A program made the position numbers and the translations under genes. A DNA stretch of 64,000 nucleotides from Venatoribacter cucullus (GTDB lineage: Bacteria > Pseudomonadota > Gammaproteobacteria > Pseudomonadales > Oceanobacteraceae). Shown here piece after piece: positions 1-9,386 of this stretch; positions within the stretch are counted from its first letter, which is position 1; each line of letters begins with the position of its first letter. The DNA is taken from contig NZ_CP046056.1 of the NCBI RefSeq assembly GCF_016132445.1, positions 2,542,501 through 2,606,500 of the forward strand, in the 5' to 3' direction. The notes beneath the pieces are model-generated. The model did not search any database. It worked only from the letters and a program-made list of their open reading frames with translations, and was not told the DNA's origin.

Positions 1-158
1 TGTCATGGTTCGCTCTTGATTATCGGGTTGTAAAGAAAGGTGGGTGAACATACCTGATCATTGGGCAAAATCAAGTTCAGGGGGTAAAATGCCGGCGTTT
101 TGTTTACACTCGTACAGCATTTAAATGTTTCAAAAATAACAAGGACAAGCATCTGATT

Positions 159-1448
159 ATGGCTTTGTCGGGACGCCTGCAGTATTTCCCTGCCACACAT
201 CTTGTTGGTTTAGCTCTGGCGGCCATAGTACTGACCTTAATCGCGTTATGGCCGGCCAGCACCGATCATGCACGACTGGAAGAAACCCGTTACGTTATTG
301 AAATGCCGGAACCGGCAGAACTGATTCCGGAAGCGCCACCGGTGCGCTGGGAAACCGATGAAATACGTTCCGGTGACAGCCTCTCTACCCTGTTCAACCG
401 CCATAACCTCAGTGCTGCCGATGTTATCGACATTGCCGCCATCGCCCCACGGGGTGCATTGACACTGCGGCCGGGGCAGAAAGTTCACTGGGTACGGACC
501 CAAAACAACAGCGTGCAACAGCTACAGCTGGAAGTAACGGCACTGGCCCGGCATAGCTTCAGCCGCAATACGGAAGGGTCACTGGTATACGAACTGCAAG
601 AACGTGATGCCGATTATCTGCCCCGCCACGCCAGCGTCGTGATTAAAAACTCCTTATTTCTGGATGGTAACCAGGCCGGTATTCCGGACCAGATCCTGAT
701 TGAAGTAGCGGCTATTTTTGGCTGGGATATCGACTTTGCGCTGGATATCCGCCAGGGCGACAGCATCAGCCTGATTTACGACGAAGTGTTTGTCGATGGC
801 GAGCGCATCAGTAACGGCAACATCAAAATTGCCCGCTTCAATAATCAGGGCCGGGAAATCACCGCCATCCGCTTTACCGATGACAAAGGCAATACCGGCT
901 ATTACAACCCGGCCGGCCAAAGCATGCGTAAAGAGTTCCTGCGCAATCCCATCGACTTTGCCCGCATCAGTTCGCGCTTTAACCCTAACCGTCGGCATCC
1001 GGTACTGAATACCATCCGGGCCCATAAAGGCACTGACTACGCGGCGCCGACCGGCACACCGATTAAAGCCACCGGCGATGGCCGCATTATCCATGCCGGC
1101 AAAAAAGGCGGTTACGGTAACACCGTGATTATTCAGCACGGCAGCACTTATAAAACCATTTACGCCCATTTAAGCCGTTTTAACCGCAACACCCGGGTCG
1201 GCCGTAGCGTTAAACAAGGCCAGATCATTGGTTACGTAGGCAGTACCGGCCTGGCCACCGGCCCGCATTTGCATTACGAGTTTCTGGTTAATGGTGTGCA
1301 CCGGGACTCGCTGCGCATTCAGCTGCCCAAAGCACAATCCATTCCGGCCAGTCAGAAAGACGCCTTCAACAAGCACAGTGACAGCCTGTTAACCATGCTG
1401 GACAGTTTTGGCGACGGCATCACCAATCCGGTCGGGGCACGTCAGTGA
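159..1448 (+). CDS. M23 family metallopeptidase with OapA/LysM-like N-terminal region
   Basis: Periplasmic peptidoglycan hydrolase of the M23 (lysostaphin/LytM) family, 429 aa, probably a cross-link endopeptidase of the MepM type. A single N-terminal membrane segment lies at about residues 13-31. It is followed by an OapA/LysM-like segment (IRSGDSLSTLFNRHNLS, about residues 69-85) and a second linker domain. The C-terminal peptidase domain has the metal-site motifs HKGTDYAAP (near residue 290) and HLHYEF (near residue 370), so the zinc ligands look intact. The ATG follows a weak AAGGAC about 12 nt upstream. The stop overlaps the GTG start of anmK, which couples wall cleavage to anhydro-MurNAc recycling. 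In Pseudomonas the same gene lies next to tyrS; here tyrS would fall outside the window. The 158 bases before it hold no gene I can support. Family assignment is firm; the exact bond cut is inferred. Confidence 0.93.
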   Translation: MALSGRLQYFPATHLVGLALAAIVLTLIALWPASTDHARLEETRYVIEMPEPAELIPEAPPVRWETDEIRSGDSLSTLFNRHNLSAADVIDIAAIAPRGALTLRPGQKVHWVRTQNNSVQQLQLEVTALARHSFSRNTEGSLVYELQERDADYLPRHASVVIKNSLFLDGNQAGIPDQILIEVAAIFGWDIDFALDIRQGDSISLIYDEVFVDGERISNGNIKIARFNNQGREITAIRFTDDKGNTGYYNPAGQSMRKEFLRNPIDFARISSRFNPNRRHPVLNTIRAHKGTDYAAPTGTPIKATGDGRIIHAGKKGGYGNTVIIQHGSTYKTIYAHLSRFNRNTRVGRSVKQGQIIGYVGSTGLATGPHLHYEFLVNGVHRDSLRIQLPKAQSIPASQKDAFNKHSDSLLTMLDSFGDGITNPVGARQ

Positions 1449-2521
1449 CGCTGTATATCGGCCTGATGTCCGGCACCAGCGCCGATGGTATGGATGCCGC
1501 ACTAATTGACTACGATGCTGGCGTCACCTTAAAAGCTGCGCTGTGCCTGCCTTACACCGATGATTTCCGCCAGCAGCTGCGCGATGCGGCCATCAGCGCC
1601 AGCGCCGACATCCGCTATCTTGCTCAACTTGATCGCCAGATTGCTGTGCATTCCGTGCGGGCCGTACAGACACTGCTGCAACAACAGCAACTGTCCGCCA
1701 GTGCCATTACAGCCATTGGTTCACACGGCCATACCCTGCGCCATCAACCACAACCGCAAGGCTTCAGCTGGCAAATCGGCGACCCGTCCTGGATTGCCGA
1801 ACACACCTGTATTACTTGTGTGGCCGATTTTCGCCGCCGCGACATTGCCGCCGGCGGCCAGGGCGCGCCTCTGGTACCGGCCTTTCACCGGGCTTGTCTG
1901 CCGGCGGGCAGCATGGTGCTGAACATTGGCGGCATTGCCAACCTAAGCATTCTGCCGGCCACGGGGGGGCGGCTGATCGGTTTTGATACCGGCCCGGGCA
2001 ACGCCCTGCTGGACGAATGGTGTCAGCAAGTGTTCCACCGCAGTTGTGATGCCGGCGGCCAGCTGGCCGCACAGGGGCAGGTTCTGCCGGATCAGCTGCT
2101 GCAATGGCTGGATCACCCTTACTTCCGCCAGCCGCCACCGAAGAGCACCGGGCGGGAAATGTTCCGCCTGGATGCGCTGGGTGACCTGACCGCACTGAAT
2201 CCGCTGGATGTTCTGACCACGCTCACCGAACTGACTGCTGTGAGCATCCGTAACGCGGTGCAGCACTATGGCCACCGGCACGGGGAATTACTGATCTGCG
2301 GCGGCGGTATTCACAACCACTATTTATTACAACGGCTGCAGGCGTTATTGCCAGCGCTGCGCATCGGCAGCACCGCTGACTATGGTGTGGCTCCGGACTG
2401 GCTGGAAGCGATGGCATTCGGTTGGTTAGCCGCACGCACGCTGAACCAGCTGAGTGGCAATGCTCCGGATGTTACCGGCGCCAGCGGAGAGAGAATTCTG
2501 GGGGGAATTTATCCGGCCTGA
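1445..2521 (+). CDS. anmK: Anhydro-N-acetylmuramic acid kinase
   Basis: Phosphorylates and opens 1,6-anhydro-N-acetylmuramic acid to MurNAc-6-phosphate in cytoplasmic peptidoglycan recycling. The protein is 358 aa, close to the usual length. It begins with the characteristic YIGLMSGTSADGMDAAL glycine-rich phosphate loop. It also carries NIGGIANLSIL and FDTGPGNALLDEW, conserved parts of the ASKHA-fold active site, and ends in a typical SGERILGGIYP tail. The start is GTG and overlaps the upstream peptidase stop as GTGA, which indicates translational coupling. It is convergent with erpA, with only about 20 bases between the stops. Confidence 0.96.
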   Translation: MTLYIGLMSGTSADGMDAALIDYDAGVTLKAALCLPYTDDFRQQLRDAAISASADIRYLAQLDRQIAVHSVRAVQTLLQQQQLSASAITAIGSHGHTLRHQPQPQGFSWQIGDPSWIAEHTCITCVADFRRRDIAAGGQGAPLVPAFHRACLPAGSMVLNIGGIANLSILPATGGRLIGFDTGPGNALLDEWCQQVFHRSCDAGGQLAAQGQVLPDQLLQWLDHPYFRQPPPKSTGREMFRLDALGDLTALNPLDVLTTLTELTAVSIRNAVQHYGHRHGELLICGGGIHNHYLLQRLQALLPALRIGSTADYGVAPDWLEAMAFGWLAARTLNQLSGNAPDVTGASGERILGGIYPA

Positions 2522-2542
2522 CGACCGGACAGATCCGCGGGA

Positions 2543-2890
2543 TCAGATAGAAAAGGACGAACCACAACCACAGGTTGAACTGGCGGCCGGGTTGGTAACC
2601 ACAAAACGAGAACCTTCCAGCCCTTCTTTATAGTCCAGTACCGAGCCGACCAGATAGCCATAACTCAGCACATCGACCAGCACCCGCACGCCATCGAGCT
2701 CAATCAGCGTATCGTCTTCGGCACGCTCATCATCGAAGGTAAAACCGTACTGAAACCCGGAGCAGCCGCCACCGGTGACAAAGACGCGCAAACACAGCTC
2801 GTCATCAGCCTCTTCCTGCAACAGCTCACGGATTTTTGTTTCAGCCGCCGCCGATAATTCGATCGGGCTGGCTTGTTGTACTGCACTCAT
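2543..2890 (-). CDS. erpA: Iron-sulfur cluster insertion protein ErpA
   Basis: A-type Fe-S carrier that delivers clusters to apo-proteins such as IspG/IspH. The protein is 115 aa, the normal length. The three cluster-binding cysteines are present in [10 protein letters not shown] (near residue 43) and STCGCGSSF at the C-terminus, with the family's [12 protein letters not shown] segment between them. The ATG has a GGAA about 6 nt upstream. It is the first gene after the convergent anmK, and the neighbouring bactofilin and argC genes repeat the order seen in Pseudomonas, which supports ErpA over IscA or SufA. Confidence 0.95.
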   Translation of the reverse strand: MSAVQQASPIELSAAAETKIRELLQEEADDELCLRVFVTGGGCSGFQYGFTFDDERAEDDTLIELDGVRVLVDVLSYGYLVGSVLDYKEGLEGSRFVVTNPAASSTCGCGSSFSI

Positions 2891-2942
2891 ACGGATTCCG
2901 GATTTAGTAAACCTGCGGCGATTATCTGTTTATCCGACTGTT

Positions 2943-3359
2943 TCAGTCAACTTTAGCCTCAGCGGCAACGTCAGACTCCGGCTTTTTCCGGGAATCGCCT
3001 TTGGCCTGATGATGCAGTTTGCCGTTAACCTCCGCACCCAGCACCATTTCCATGGCCAGGTAGTAAACATCACCACTGACCTGGGCTTTTTTCGCCAGCT
3101 CAATGTATTCACTGGCATGTACGTCGCCAATCACGCGACCATTAATAATCACGTTCGGTGCCGTAATCTGGCCCTCAACACGGCCTTTATCACTGATGCG
3201 CACCACCGCACCACTGCCGGGTTCTGCGACCAGATTCCCTTTAATGACACCATCCACATGCAGGCCACCGGTGAACTTCACATCGCCGACAATTTCAGTT
3301 TTTACTGAAATCAGTGTGTCGTAATGGGTATTCGCACCCTTATCTTTACTGCTGAACAT
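2943..3359 (-). CDS. Bactofilin family polymer-forming protein
   Basis: Small bactofilin (DUF583), 138 aa from the chosen start. These proteins form right-handed beta-helix filaments without nucleotide and act as scaffolds for cell-shape or wall enzymes. The beta-helix repeats show as regular VxGDV/VxGxI turns (EIVGDVKFTGGLHVDG, GRVEGQITAP, GRVIGDVHASEY). The C-terminal tail is short, charged and probably disordered. The start chosen is the ATG reading MFSSKDKG because an AAGGAGAG Shine-Dalgarno lies 4 nt upstream; the longer frame starting at 3383 has no such site and would run into the upstream gene's stop. It follows the DUF6776 gene by 11 bases, so the two are almost certainly co-transcribed. 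Confidence 0.9.
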   Translation of the reverse strand: MFSSKDKGANTHYDTLISVKTEIVGDVKFTGGLHVDGVIKGNLVAEPGSGAVVRISDKGRVEGQITAPNVIINGRVIGDVHASEYIELAKKAQVSGDVYYLAMEMVLGAEVNGKLHHQAKGDSRKKPESDVAAEAKVD

Positions 3360-3370
3360 GAAGCCTCTCC

Positions 3371-4102
3371 TTACTGGGGCCAATCGATGGTTTGTTCGAC
3401 ACGCTGTGCCTTGCCGCCCGTTGACTGCAAGACAACCTGCACTTGTTCCGGTACAAATTGTTCCGGCAGTTGCAGTTCTCCGGAAATTTCCTGGAAATAA
3501 CGGAAACGGAATTTTACACCCAGATCGGTCACTGAACTGTCCAGATCACGCAGCGGCAGAATCACCCGCTCACCATTGCGCAAACCGACAAAATTCACCG
3601 CCGCCAGCCCGGAAATATACGAGCTGTTATCCGCCACCTGCGTAAGCATGATGGAATAACGGAAACTACCGACATTTTCCAGCGCGGCAATATCAATTTT
3701 ACTGACCCGCAGGCCGCGATCATTGCTGCTGGGCGCCATGATTCCTTTATAGAAGGAAACCTCTTCCTCCAGTGTGGAAATCTGCGCTTTCAGTTCCTTG
3801 ACCGTCTGCCGGATACCTTCGGTGGCTTTGCGATCAACCTCGCCACCTTTTTCCAGCACATTAACGCGCTGGGTGAAGCTGGCAATGCTGCGTTCGGCCG
3901 CCTGCAGTTCGGAACTCAGAGAGTCACGCTCCAGCGTCAGCTGCTGAATCCGGCTCATGCTGTCGTACAAACCGCCGTAATAGCCACCAACACCCACCAA
4001 AGCAATCAGCAGCAAGAAATAAACAGCGCGGCGAAATCGTTCCCAGGGCTGATACTGGCGTATCACCAGCCGTTCCTGTTGGCTTCCTTTTACCACCGCC
4101 AT
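3371..4102 (-). CDS. DUF6776 family single-pass membrane protein with coiled coil
   Basis: Protein of unknown function, 243 aa, resembling the family annotated next to bactofilins in Pseudomonas. It has a short basic N-terminus, one transmembrane segment at about residues 26-45, then a long heptad-rich coiled coil (about residues 50-125). A C-terminal beta-rich domain of about 110 residues follows, presumably periplasmic. The topology resembles PilN/FtsL-type bitopic scaffolds. Its stop is 11 bases before the bactofilin start and overlaps that gene's ribosome-binding region, so the pair probably works together. A role in anchoring bactofilin to the membrane is only inference. Confidence 0.85.
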   Translation of the reverse strand: MAVVKGSQQERLVIRQYQPWERFRRAVYFLLLIALVGVGGYYGGLYDSMSRIQQLTLERDSLSSELQAAERSIASFTQRVNVLEKGGEVDRKATEGIRQTVKELKAQISTLEEEVSFYKGIMAPSSNDRGLRVSKIDIAALENVGSFRYSIMLTQVADNSSYISGLAAVNFVGLRNGERVILPLRDLDSSVTDLGVKFRFRYFQEISGELQLPEQFVPEQVQVVLQSTGGKAQRVEQTIDWPQ

Positions 4103-4139
4103 AAGCTGTTACTCTCCTCTGTTGTTGTCATTCAGTGAA

Positions 4140-5174
4140 TCAGGGTAGCAAAGCTACCTGTTGCAGACCGGCATTTTCAGCCAGACCAAACATAATGTTC
4201 ATATTCTGCACCGCCTGACCGGAAGCCCCTTTGACCAGGTTATCAATCACTGACAGCACAATAATTTGGCCAGTCGCGGCATGATAATGCACGGCGATAC
4301 GGCAGACGTTGCTGCCCTTCACACTGCGGGTGGCCGGATGGCTGCCGGCCGGCATCACATCCACGAAAGGTTCGTTGGCATAACGCTGCTCGTACAATGC
4401 CTGCAGTTTTTCCTGGGTCAGGCCCGAAGCGCTGGCGTACAAGGTCGAGTGAATGCCCCGGATCATCGGCGTTAAATGCGGCACAAAGGTCAGCTGCACT
4501 TCTTTACCAGCCGCGCGCTTCAGGCCCTGACGGATTTCCGGCAAATGCCGGTGGCCTTTTACGGCATAGGCCATCATCGATTCACTGGCTTCACACAGCA
4601 GCGAACCAACACTGGCACCACGGCCGGCACCGGATACGCCGGACTTACAGTCGGCAATCAGCATCTGCTCACCGAGCAGATTGTTTTCCAGCAGCGGCAG
4701 CAAGCCCAGCTGCACCGAGGTCGGGTAGCAACCCGGCACCGCAATTAAGCGGGCCTGTTTGATCTGTTCACGGTTCACTTCCGGCAAACCATACACGGCC
4801 TGCGGCAGAATACCCGGCGCGCCGTGTGGCTGACCGTACCACTGCGCCCATTCATCGGCGTCCTGCAAGCGGAAGTCGGCAGACAAGTCGATAACCCGGG
4901 CGCCGGTATTCAGGATTTCTTCCGCCATGGCATGGGCAACACCGTGCGGGGTGGCAAAGAACACCACATCGCATTCGCCCAGCTTCTGCACATCCGGCAC
5001 GCTGAATTGCAGATCGGTATGGCCGCGCAGGTTGGGGAACATATCGGCAACGCGCACGCCTTCTTCGCTGCGCGAGGTGATCACTTTCAGCTCCACGTCC
5101 GGATGATTGACCAGAATTCTGAGCAATTCGACCCCGGTATATCCGGTGCCACCAACGATACCGACTTTAATCAC
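4140..5174 (-). CDS. argC: N-acetyl-gamma-glutamyl-phosphate reductase
   Basis: NADPH-dependent reduction of N-acetylglutamyl phosphate to the semialdehyde, the third step of arginine synthesis. The protein is 344 aa, typical of the long type. It starts with a Rossmann loop ([16 protein letters not shown]). The active-site cysteine is in [13 protein letters not shown], near residue 149, and the substrate region HRHLPEI is near residue 210. It is first in the argC-DUF6776-bactofilin direction and is divergent from the chloride channel gene, with about 125 bases between them. I saw no ARG box that I would defend. Confidence 0.97.
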   Translation of the reverse strand: MIKVGIVGGTGYTGVELLRILVNHPDVELKVITSRSEEGVRVADMFPNLRGHTDLQFSVPDVQKLGECDVVFFATPHGVAHAMAEEILNTGARVIDLSADFRLQDADEWAQWYGQPHGAPGILPQAVYGLPEVNREQIKQARLIAVPGCYPTSVQLGLLPLLENNLLGEQMLIADCKSGVSGAGRGASVGSLLCEASESMMAYAVKGHRHLPEIRQGLKRAAGKEVQLTFVPHLTPMIRGIHSTLYASASGLTQEKLQALYEQRYANEPFVDVMPAGSHPATRSVKGSNVCRIAVHYHAATGQIIVLSVIDNLVKGASGQAVQNMNIMFGLAENAGLQQVALLP

Positions 5175-5229
5175 GCCCTGTTCCTCACTGATGTCTGGCC
5201 GCCGCAGCGGTTAAAAAAATTCAGATGGG

Positions 5230-5235
5230 TATAAT
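5230..5235 (+). promoter_or_regulatory. Candidate -10 element for the clc-hemJ-hemL operon
   Basis: A perfect TATAAT hexamer lies in the argC/clc divergent gap, about 65 bases before the chosen clc start. No good -35 hexamer sits 16-18 bases upstream (the sequence there is GCGGTT-like), so this rests on the -10 match and its position only. Confidence 0.35.
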
Positions 5236-5301
5236 ACTGATTCGCGCACTCCGATGACACCATAGCAATCCGTTTTGCACCCGCTAAGGAAAAAATCACC
5301 C

Positions 5302-7023
5302 GTGAAGCTGCAACAGCACTGGCAAAACCTGATCGCTCTGTCGGACAACCAGATTGGCCTGGCGTTGCTGGCATTATTGGCCGGGCTGGCCAGTGCCCTG
5401 GTGATTACCCTGTTCCGGCTGGCCATCGAGTGGCCCCTGATTTACAGCTTTGGGCTGGATAATCCTGAACACCTCGAACAACTGAGCCAATGGACACGCG
5501 TTGCCTTATTGCTGAGCGGCGGCGTCCTGCTGATCGTTATTTTCCAACGCCTGCCACCGGCGCAACGCAGCGTAGGCGTTACCCATGTGCTACAACGTAT
5601 GGAGCTGCATCAGGGCTATATGCCACGCAGCAATATGCTGCTGCAATGGCTGGCCGCCGTGATTGCCATTGTCAGTGGCCACAGCGGCGGCCGTGAAGGG
5701 CCGGCCATTCACCTGGGGGCCGGTACCGCCAGCCAACTGGGCCAGGCCGCCGGGCTGGCCCATCACCGCCTGCGCATTCTGGCCGGAGCCGGGGTCGCCA
5801 GTGCCATTTCGGCTTCTTTTAATACGCCCATGGCCGGGGTGATTTTTGCCATGGAAGTGGTGCTGCTGGAATACAGCATCCGGGGTTTTATCCCCATTAT
5901 TCTGGCGTCGGTGGCTGGTGCCATTGTCAGCCGCGTCGTGTTTGGCAGCGCCACCGCCTTTGATGTGCCGGCGCTGGATATGCATTCACTGCTGGAAGTG
6001 CCCTTTATTCTGCTGCTGGGTTTATTAGCGGGTGTCGTGGCGGCCGGCTTTATCCGGCTGATGACACAACTGCAACGGCTGAACAGCTTGCCGCTGGTCG
6101 TTAAATGGGGCGGCTTAACCCTGACCACGGTGCTGCTCAGCCTGTATTTACCCGAAGTGCTGGGCATTGGTTACGACACCGTAAACGATGCGCTGGCCGG
6201 CAAAGTCGTTATCGGCATGCTGGCCGGCTTATTACTGGCGAAATTATTTCTCGGGGCCTGGGCTGCCGCCGTCGGTTTTCCGGTCGGGCTGATCGGCCCC
6301 ACATTATTTATCGGCGCCGCGCTGGGCGGTTTATTCGGCCAGCTGCTGGCCAATTTGTTCAGTAGTCTGCCGCTGTCGGTCGGTTTTTACGCCATGCTCG
6401 GCATGGGCGCATTAATGGGCGCCACCCTGCGCGCACCGCTGGCGGCTCTGGTGGCGCTGCTGGAGTTAACCGCCAACCCCAACATTATTATGCCGGGCAT
6501 GCTGGTGATCGTGGTTGCCGGCTTAGTGGTGAGTGAAGGCTTCCGCCTGCCGTCAGTATTTGAGGCGCAACTGGGTGGCGGCCACAATTACCAGTTGCCA
6601 CAGCCGGTACAGCAGATGCTGCGCAATACCTGGGTGGCAGAAGTAATGCAGCAATCTTTTGTCAGCACGCCGGTGGAGATCACCACCGAAGCGGCCGGCT
6701 TTATGCTGCAACGGGAGCCGGACTGGTTACTGCTGGAACAGGAAAATCTGATCATGCCACCGTCGGCACTGGCCGAAGCCCTGCAACAGCAGGAGGCCGA
6801 CAACAACAGTGACCGTATTAACCTGCTGAAAATTCCTGCCGACCGGGAACCGGTGGCGCGTATTTCTCTGAAAGCCAACCTGCAGGATGCCTTAGACCTG
6901 ATGCAGCAGCATGACCTACAATGGCTGGCCGTTTACCGTGATAACGAACTGACCCGCTGCGCCGGACTGGTATCGCGTACGCACATTGACCACTTTTATC
7001 AATACCAACCGCGAGGCCGCTGA
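5302..7023 (+). CDS. ClC-type chloride channel/antiporter with C-terminal CBS-like region
   Basis: Integral membrane chloride transporter of the ClC family, 573 aa from the chosen start. The gating-glutamate motif is present as GGREGPAIHLG (about residue 135) and the second anion-binding helix as FPVGLIGPTLFIGA (about residue 330). The first helix, normally GSGIP, reads RSVGVTHV, so the selectivity serine and proline are not conserved. After the membrane part a C-terminal region of about 130 residues resembles a degenerate CBS pair (VAEVMQQSFVSTP, RISLKANLQDALDLM, LVSRTHIDHF). I chose GTG at 5302 because TAAGGA lies 11 nt upstream; a TTG at 5275 would add nine residues without a ribosome site. 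The stop overlaps the hemJ start by one base. Channel versus proton antiporter cannot be decided here. Confidence 0.9.
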   Translation: MKLQQHWQNLIALSDNQIGLALLALLAGLASALVITLFRLAIEWPLIYSFGLDNPEHLEQLSQWTRVALLLSGGVLLIVIFQRLPPAQRSVGVTHVLQRMELHQGYMPRSNMLLQWLAAVIAIVSGHSGGREGPAIHLGAGTASQLGQAAGLAHHRLRILAGAGVASAISASFNTPMAGVIFAMEVVLLEYSIRGFIPIILASVAGAIVSRVVFGSATAFDVPALDMHSLLEVPFILLLGLLAGVVAAGFIRLMTQLQRLNSLPLVVKWGGLTLTTVLLSLYLPEVLGIGYDTVNDALAGKVVIGMLAGLLLAKLFLGAWAAAVGFPVGLIGPTLFIGAALGGLFGQLLANLFSSLPLSVGFYAMLGMGALMGATLRAPLAALVALLELTANPNIIMPGMLVIVVAGLVVSEGFRLPSVFEAQLGGGHNYQLPQPVQQMLRNTWVAEVMQQSFVSTPVEITTEAAGFMLQREPDWLLLEQENLIMPPSALAEALQQQEADNNSDRINLLKIPADREPVARISLKANLQDALDLMQQHDLQWLAVYRDNELTRCAGLVSRTHIDHFYQYQPRGR

Positions 7024-7454
7024 TGACCTTCCTGTACGTCAAAGCTTTTCACATTATTGCCGTGGTTACCTGGTTTGCCGCTATTTTTTACCTGCCGCGC
7101 CTGTTTGTATACCACGCCAGTGCTGATGACCAGGTATCACGCGAGCGCTTTAAAATTATGGAGCGCAAACTCTACCGCGGCATTATGACTCCTTCGATGG
7201 TAGTGGTGGTGGCATTGGGCAGCTGGCTGATCAGTTTTAACCCGCAGTACTACCTGATCGAAAGCCACTGGCTGCACGCCAAATTAACTCTGGTTACTCT
7301 GCTGATTGTTTACCACTTTTATTGCGGCCACTTATTAAAAGTGTTCCGCGACGACAACAACCAGCGCAGCCATGTTTTTTATCGCTGGTTTAATGAAGTC
7401 CCCGTTTTTCTGCTGATCGCCATTGTTATTCTGGCCATCGTCAAACCCTTTTAA
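7023..7454 (+). CDS. hemJ: Protoporphyrinogen IX oxidase HemJ
   Basis: Membrane enzyme that oxidises protoporphyrinogen IX to protoporphyrin IX in haem synthesis, in species lacking HemG and HemY. The protein is 143 aa with four predicted membrane helices. Conserved histidine and arginine residues occur in the first helix region (FHIIAVVTWFAAIFYLPRLF), and a conserved lysine lies in LHAKLTLV. The ATG overlaps the clc stop as TGATG, and hemL follows 22 bases downstream, so a haem role is supported by both sequence and context. Confidence 0.92.
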   Translation: MTFLYVKAFHIIAVVTWFAAIFYLPRLFVYHASADDQVSRERFKIMERKLYRGIMTPSMVVVVALGSWLISFNPQYYLIESHWLHAKLTLVTLLIVYHFYCGHLLKVFRDDNNQRSHVFYRWFNEVPVFLLIAIVILAIVKPF

Positions 7455-7476
7455 TGCGTAAGAAAAAGAGAATTGT

Positions 7477-8775
7477 ATGACCTATTCCATTACCCAATCC
7501 GAAGCTTTATTTGCCGCCGCTCAGAAACACATTCCCGGTGGCGTGAACTCGCCGGTCCGTGCCTTTAAAGGTGTGGGCGGCACCCCGATTTTCTTCGACC
7601 ACGCCAAGGGCGCTTACGTATTTGATGCCGACGGCAACCGCTACATTGATTACGTCGGCAGCTGGGGGCCAATGATTCTGGGCCACAGTGCCGATGAAAT
7701 CCTTGATGCCGTAAAAGCACGCATGGACAAAGGCCTGAGCTTCGGCGCACCGACCCATATCGAAATCGAAATGGCGGAAGAAGTGTGCAAATTAATTCCG
7801 TCCATGGACATGGTGCGCATGGTGAACTCCGGCACCGAAGCCACCATGAGTGCCATCCGTCTGGCGCGGGGTTTTACCGGCCGTGACAAACTGGTGAAAT
7901 TCGAAGGCTGCTACCACGGCCACGCCGACTCCCTGCTGGTAAAAGCCGGCTCCGGCATGCTGACCTTAGGTGTGCCGACCTCGCCGGGCGTACCGGCTGC
8001 CGTGGCCGCCAACACCATTACCCTGGACTACAACAACCTCGACAGCGTCAAAGAATGCTTCGCGCAAATGGGCGATGAAATTGCCTGCGTGATCATTGAG
8101 CCGGTGGCCGGCAACATGAACTGCATTCCGCCAAATAAATCCTTCCTGCAGGGCCTGCGGGAGCTGTGCACCGTGCATGGCATCGTGCTGATTTTTGATG
8201 AAGTAATGAGTGGTTTCCGCGCCGCCCTGGGTGGCGCGCAGGAATATTACGGCATCGTGCCGGACATGACCTGCCTGGGCAAAGTCATCGGCGGCGGTCT
8301 TCCAGTCGGTGCCTTTGGTGGTAAGCGCGAAATTATGGAATATCTGGCGCCGCTGGGCCCGGTGTATCAGGCCGGGACCTTGTCCGGCAACCCGCTGGCC
8401 ATGGCCGCCGGTCTGGCGATGCTGAAAGCCATTCAGAAGCCCGGTTTCTACGACCAGCTGAACGCCCGCGTGCAATTATTGCTGAACGGTCTGCAGGCGG
8501 CGGCCGATGCGCACGGTATTCCCTTTACCCACAACAGCGCCGGTTCCATGTTCGGTATTTTCTTCACCGAACTGCAAAAAGTGACCACCTACCGCGATGT
8601 GGCTGACCACTGCGACACCCAGCGTTTCAATCAGTTTTTCCACGGCATGCTGAAAGAAGGTGTGTATCTGGCACCGTCAGCGTTTGAAGCCGGCTTTATG
8701 TCCATCGCCCACAGCGAACAGGACATTCTGGAAACCATCGCCGCCGCCGACCGGGTAATGGCGACACTGAAATGA
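7477..8775 (+). CDS. hemL: Glutamate-1-semialdehyde 2,1-aminomutase
   Basis: PLP-dependent conversion of glutamate-1-semialdehyde to 5-aminolevulinate, the C5 entry to tetrapyrroles. The protein is 432 aa, full length. The start [21 protein letters not shown] is typical, the PLP lysine is in [17 protein letters not shown] near residue 270, and the cofactor-binding [15 protein letters not shown] is near residue 110. It is downstream of hemJ and shares ATGA with the following membrane-protein gene, giving a clc-hemJ-hemL-orf operon. Confidence 0.97.
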   Translation: MTYSITQSEALFAAAQKHIPGGVNSPVRAFKGVGGTPIFFDHAKGAYVFDADGNRYIDYVGSWGPMILGHSADEILDAVKARMDKGLSFGAPTHIEIEMAEEVCKLIPSMDMVRMVNSGTEATMSAIRLARGFTGRDKLVKFEGCYHGHADSLLVKAGSGMLTLGVPTSPGVPAAVAANTITLDYNNLDSVKECFAQMGDEIACVIIEPVAGNMNCIPPNKSFLQGLRELCTVHGIVLIFDEVMSGFRAALGGAQEYYGIVPDMTCLGKVIGGGLPVGAFGGKREIMEYLAPLGPVYQAGTLSGNPLAMAAGLAMLKAIQKPGFYDQLNARVQLLLNGLQAAADAHGIPFTHNSAGSMFGIFFTELQKVTTYRDVADHCDTQRFNQFFHGMLKEGVYLAPSAFEAGFMSIAHSEQDILETIAAADRVMATLK

Positions 8776-9332
8776 TCTGGCTCGGTTCTGTATTACTGCT
8801 GAGCGCCAGTGCGTTATTGCTGTGGCTTAACCGCCCGGCCGCGCACTGGCCAGGCGCTGCCGCGGCTCGCTTTGCCGCGGCGCTGATCACAGCGCTGTAC
8901 GCCCTGCTGGCTCCCTGGCCGGCCAGCGAACTGACCACCAGCCAGTTATTACTGCAACAACTCAGCCTCTATGCCGCGCTGCCGCTGCTGTTATCGGTGG
9001 CGGCCGCCACCGCGTTTGGCTATGACTGGTCGCGGATGATCTGGGGACGGGTGTTACTGGGCTGGTGCGTGGTGTTTGAATTGTGCCGGCGCAACGATGT
9101 GCTGGCAGCCTGTCTGCAGCTGGAAATTCTGGCGGGTCTGCTGATTACCCTGCTGCCGCTGATGATTAATCGTCGTGTTATTTATTCCGCGTTGCTCTGC
9201 AGCACTGGCTGGCTGATTCTGGTGGCTGGCGTCTGGCTGCAACCCGCCTGGCTGAGCCCGCTGATTATTCTCACAACAGCGCTTTTACTGATATTTATCA
9301 ATCCGGCGCAACGACAGCAAACAACCCGTTAA
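8772..9332 (+). CDS. Hypothetical multi-pass membrane protein
   Basis: I do not recognise a family. The 186-residue product is strongly hydrophobic, with about six predicted membrane segments and short loops (roughly residues 3-18, 33-47, 61-83, 92-104, 115-132 and 138-175). It has few charged residues and no visible catalytic motif. The start codon overlaps the hemL stop as ATGA, so it is translationally coupled to haem synthesis. That context allows a haem-related or simple membrane accessory role, but nothing in the sequence shows it. Confidence 0.75.
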   Translation: MIWLGSVLLLSASALLLWLNRPAAHWPGAAAARFAAALITALYALLAPWPASELTTSQLLLQQLSLYAALPLLLSVAAATAFGYDWSRMIWGRVLLGWCVVFELCRRNDVLAACLQLEILAGLLITLLPLMINRRVIYSALLCSTGWLILVAGVWLQPAWLSPLIILTTALLLIFINPAQRQQTTR

Positions 9333-9386
9333 CTAAAATTAAACGGCTGCCGATAACGTCAGCAGGTTTAAGAGGTTGTTACGGGT

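Noticed and set aside
3-200. Short minus-strand frame at the left edge
   Set aside because: It overlaps the M23 peptidase start, has no ribosome site or recognisable sequence, and does not match TyrS, which the synteny would predict further left.
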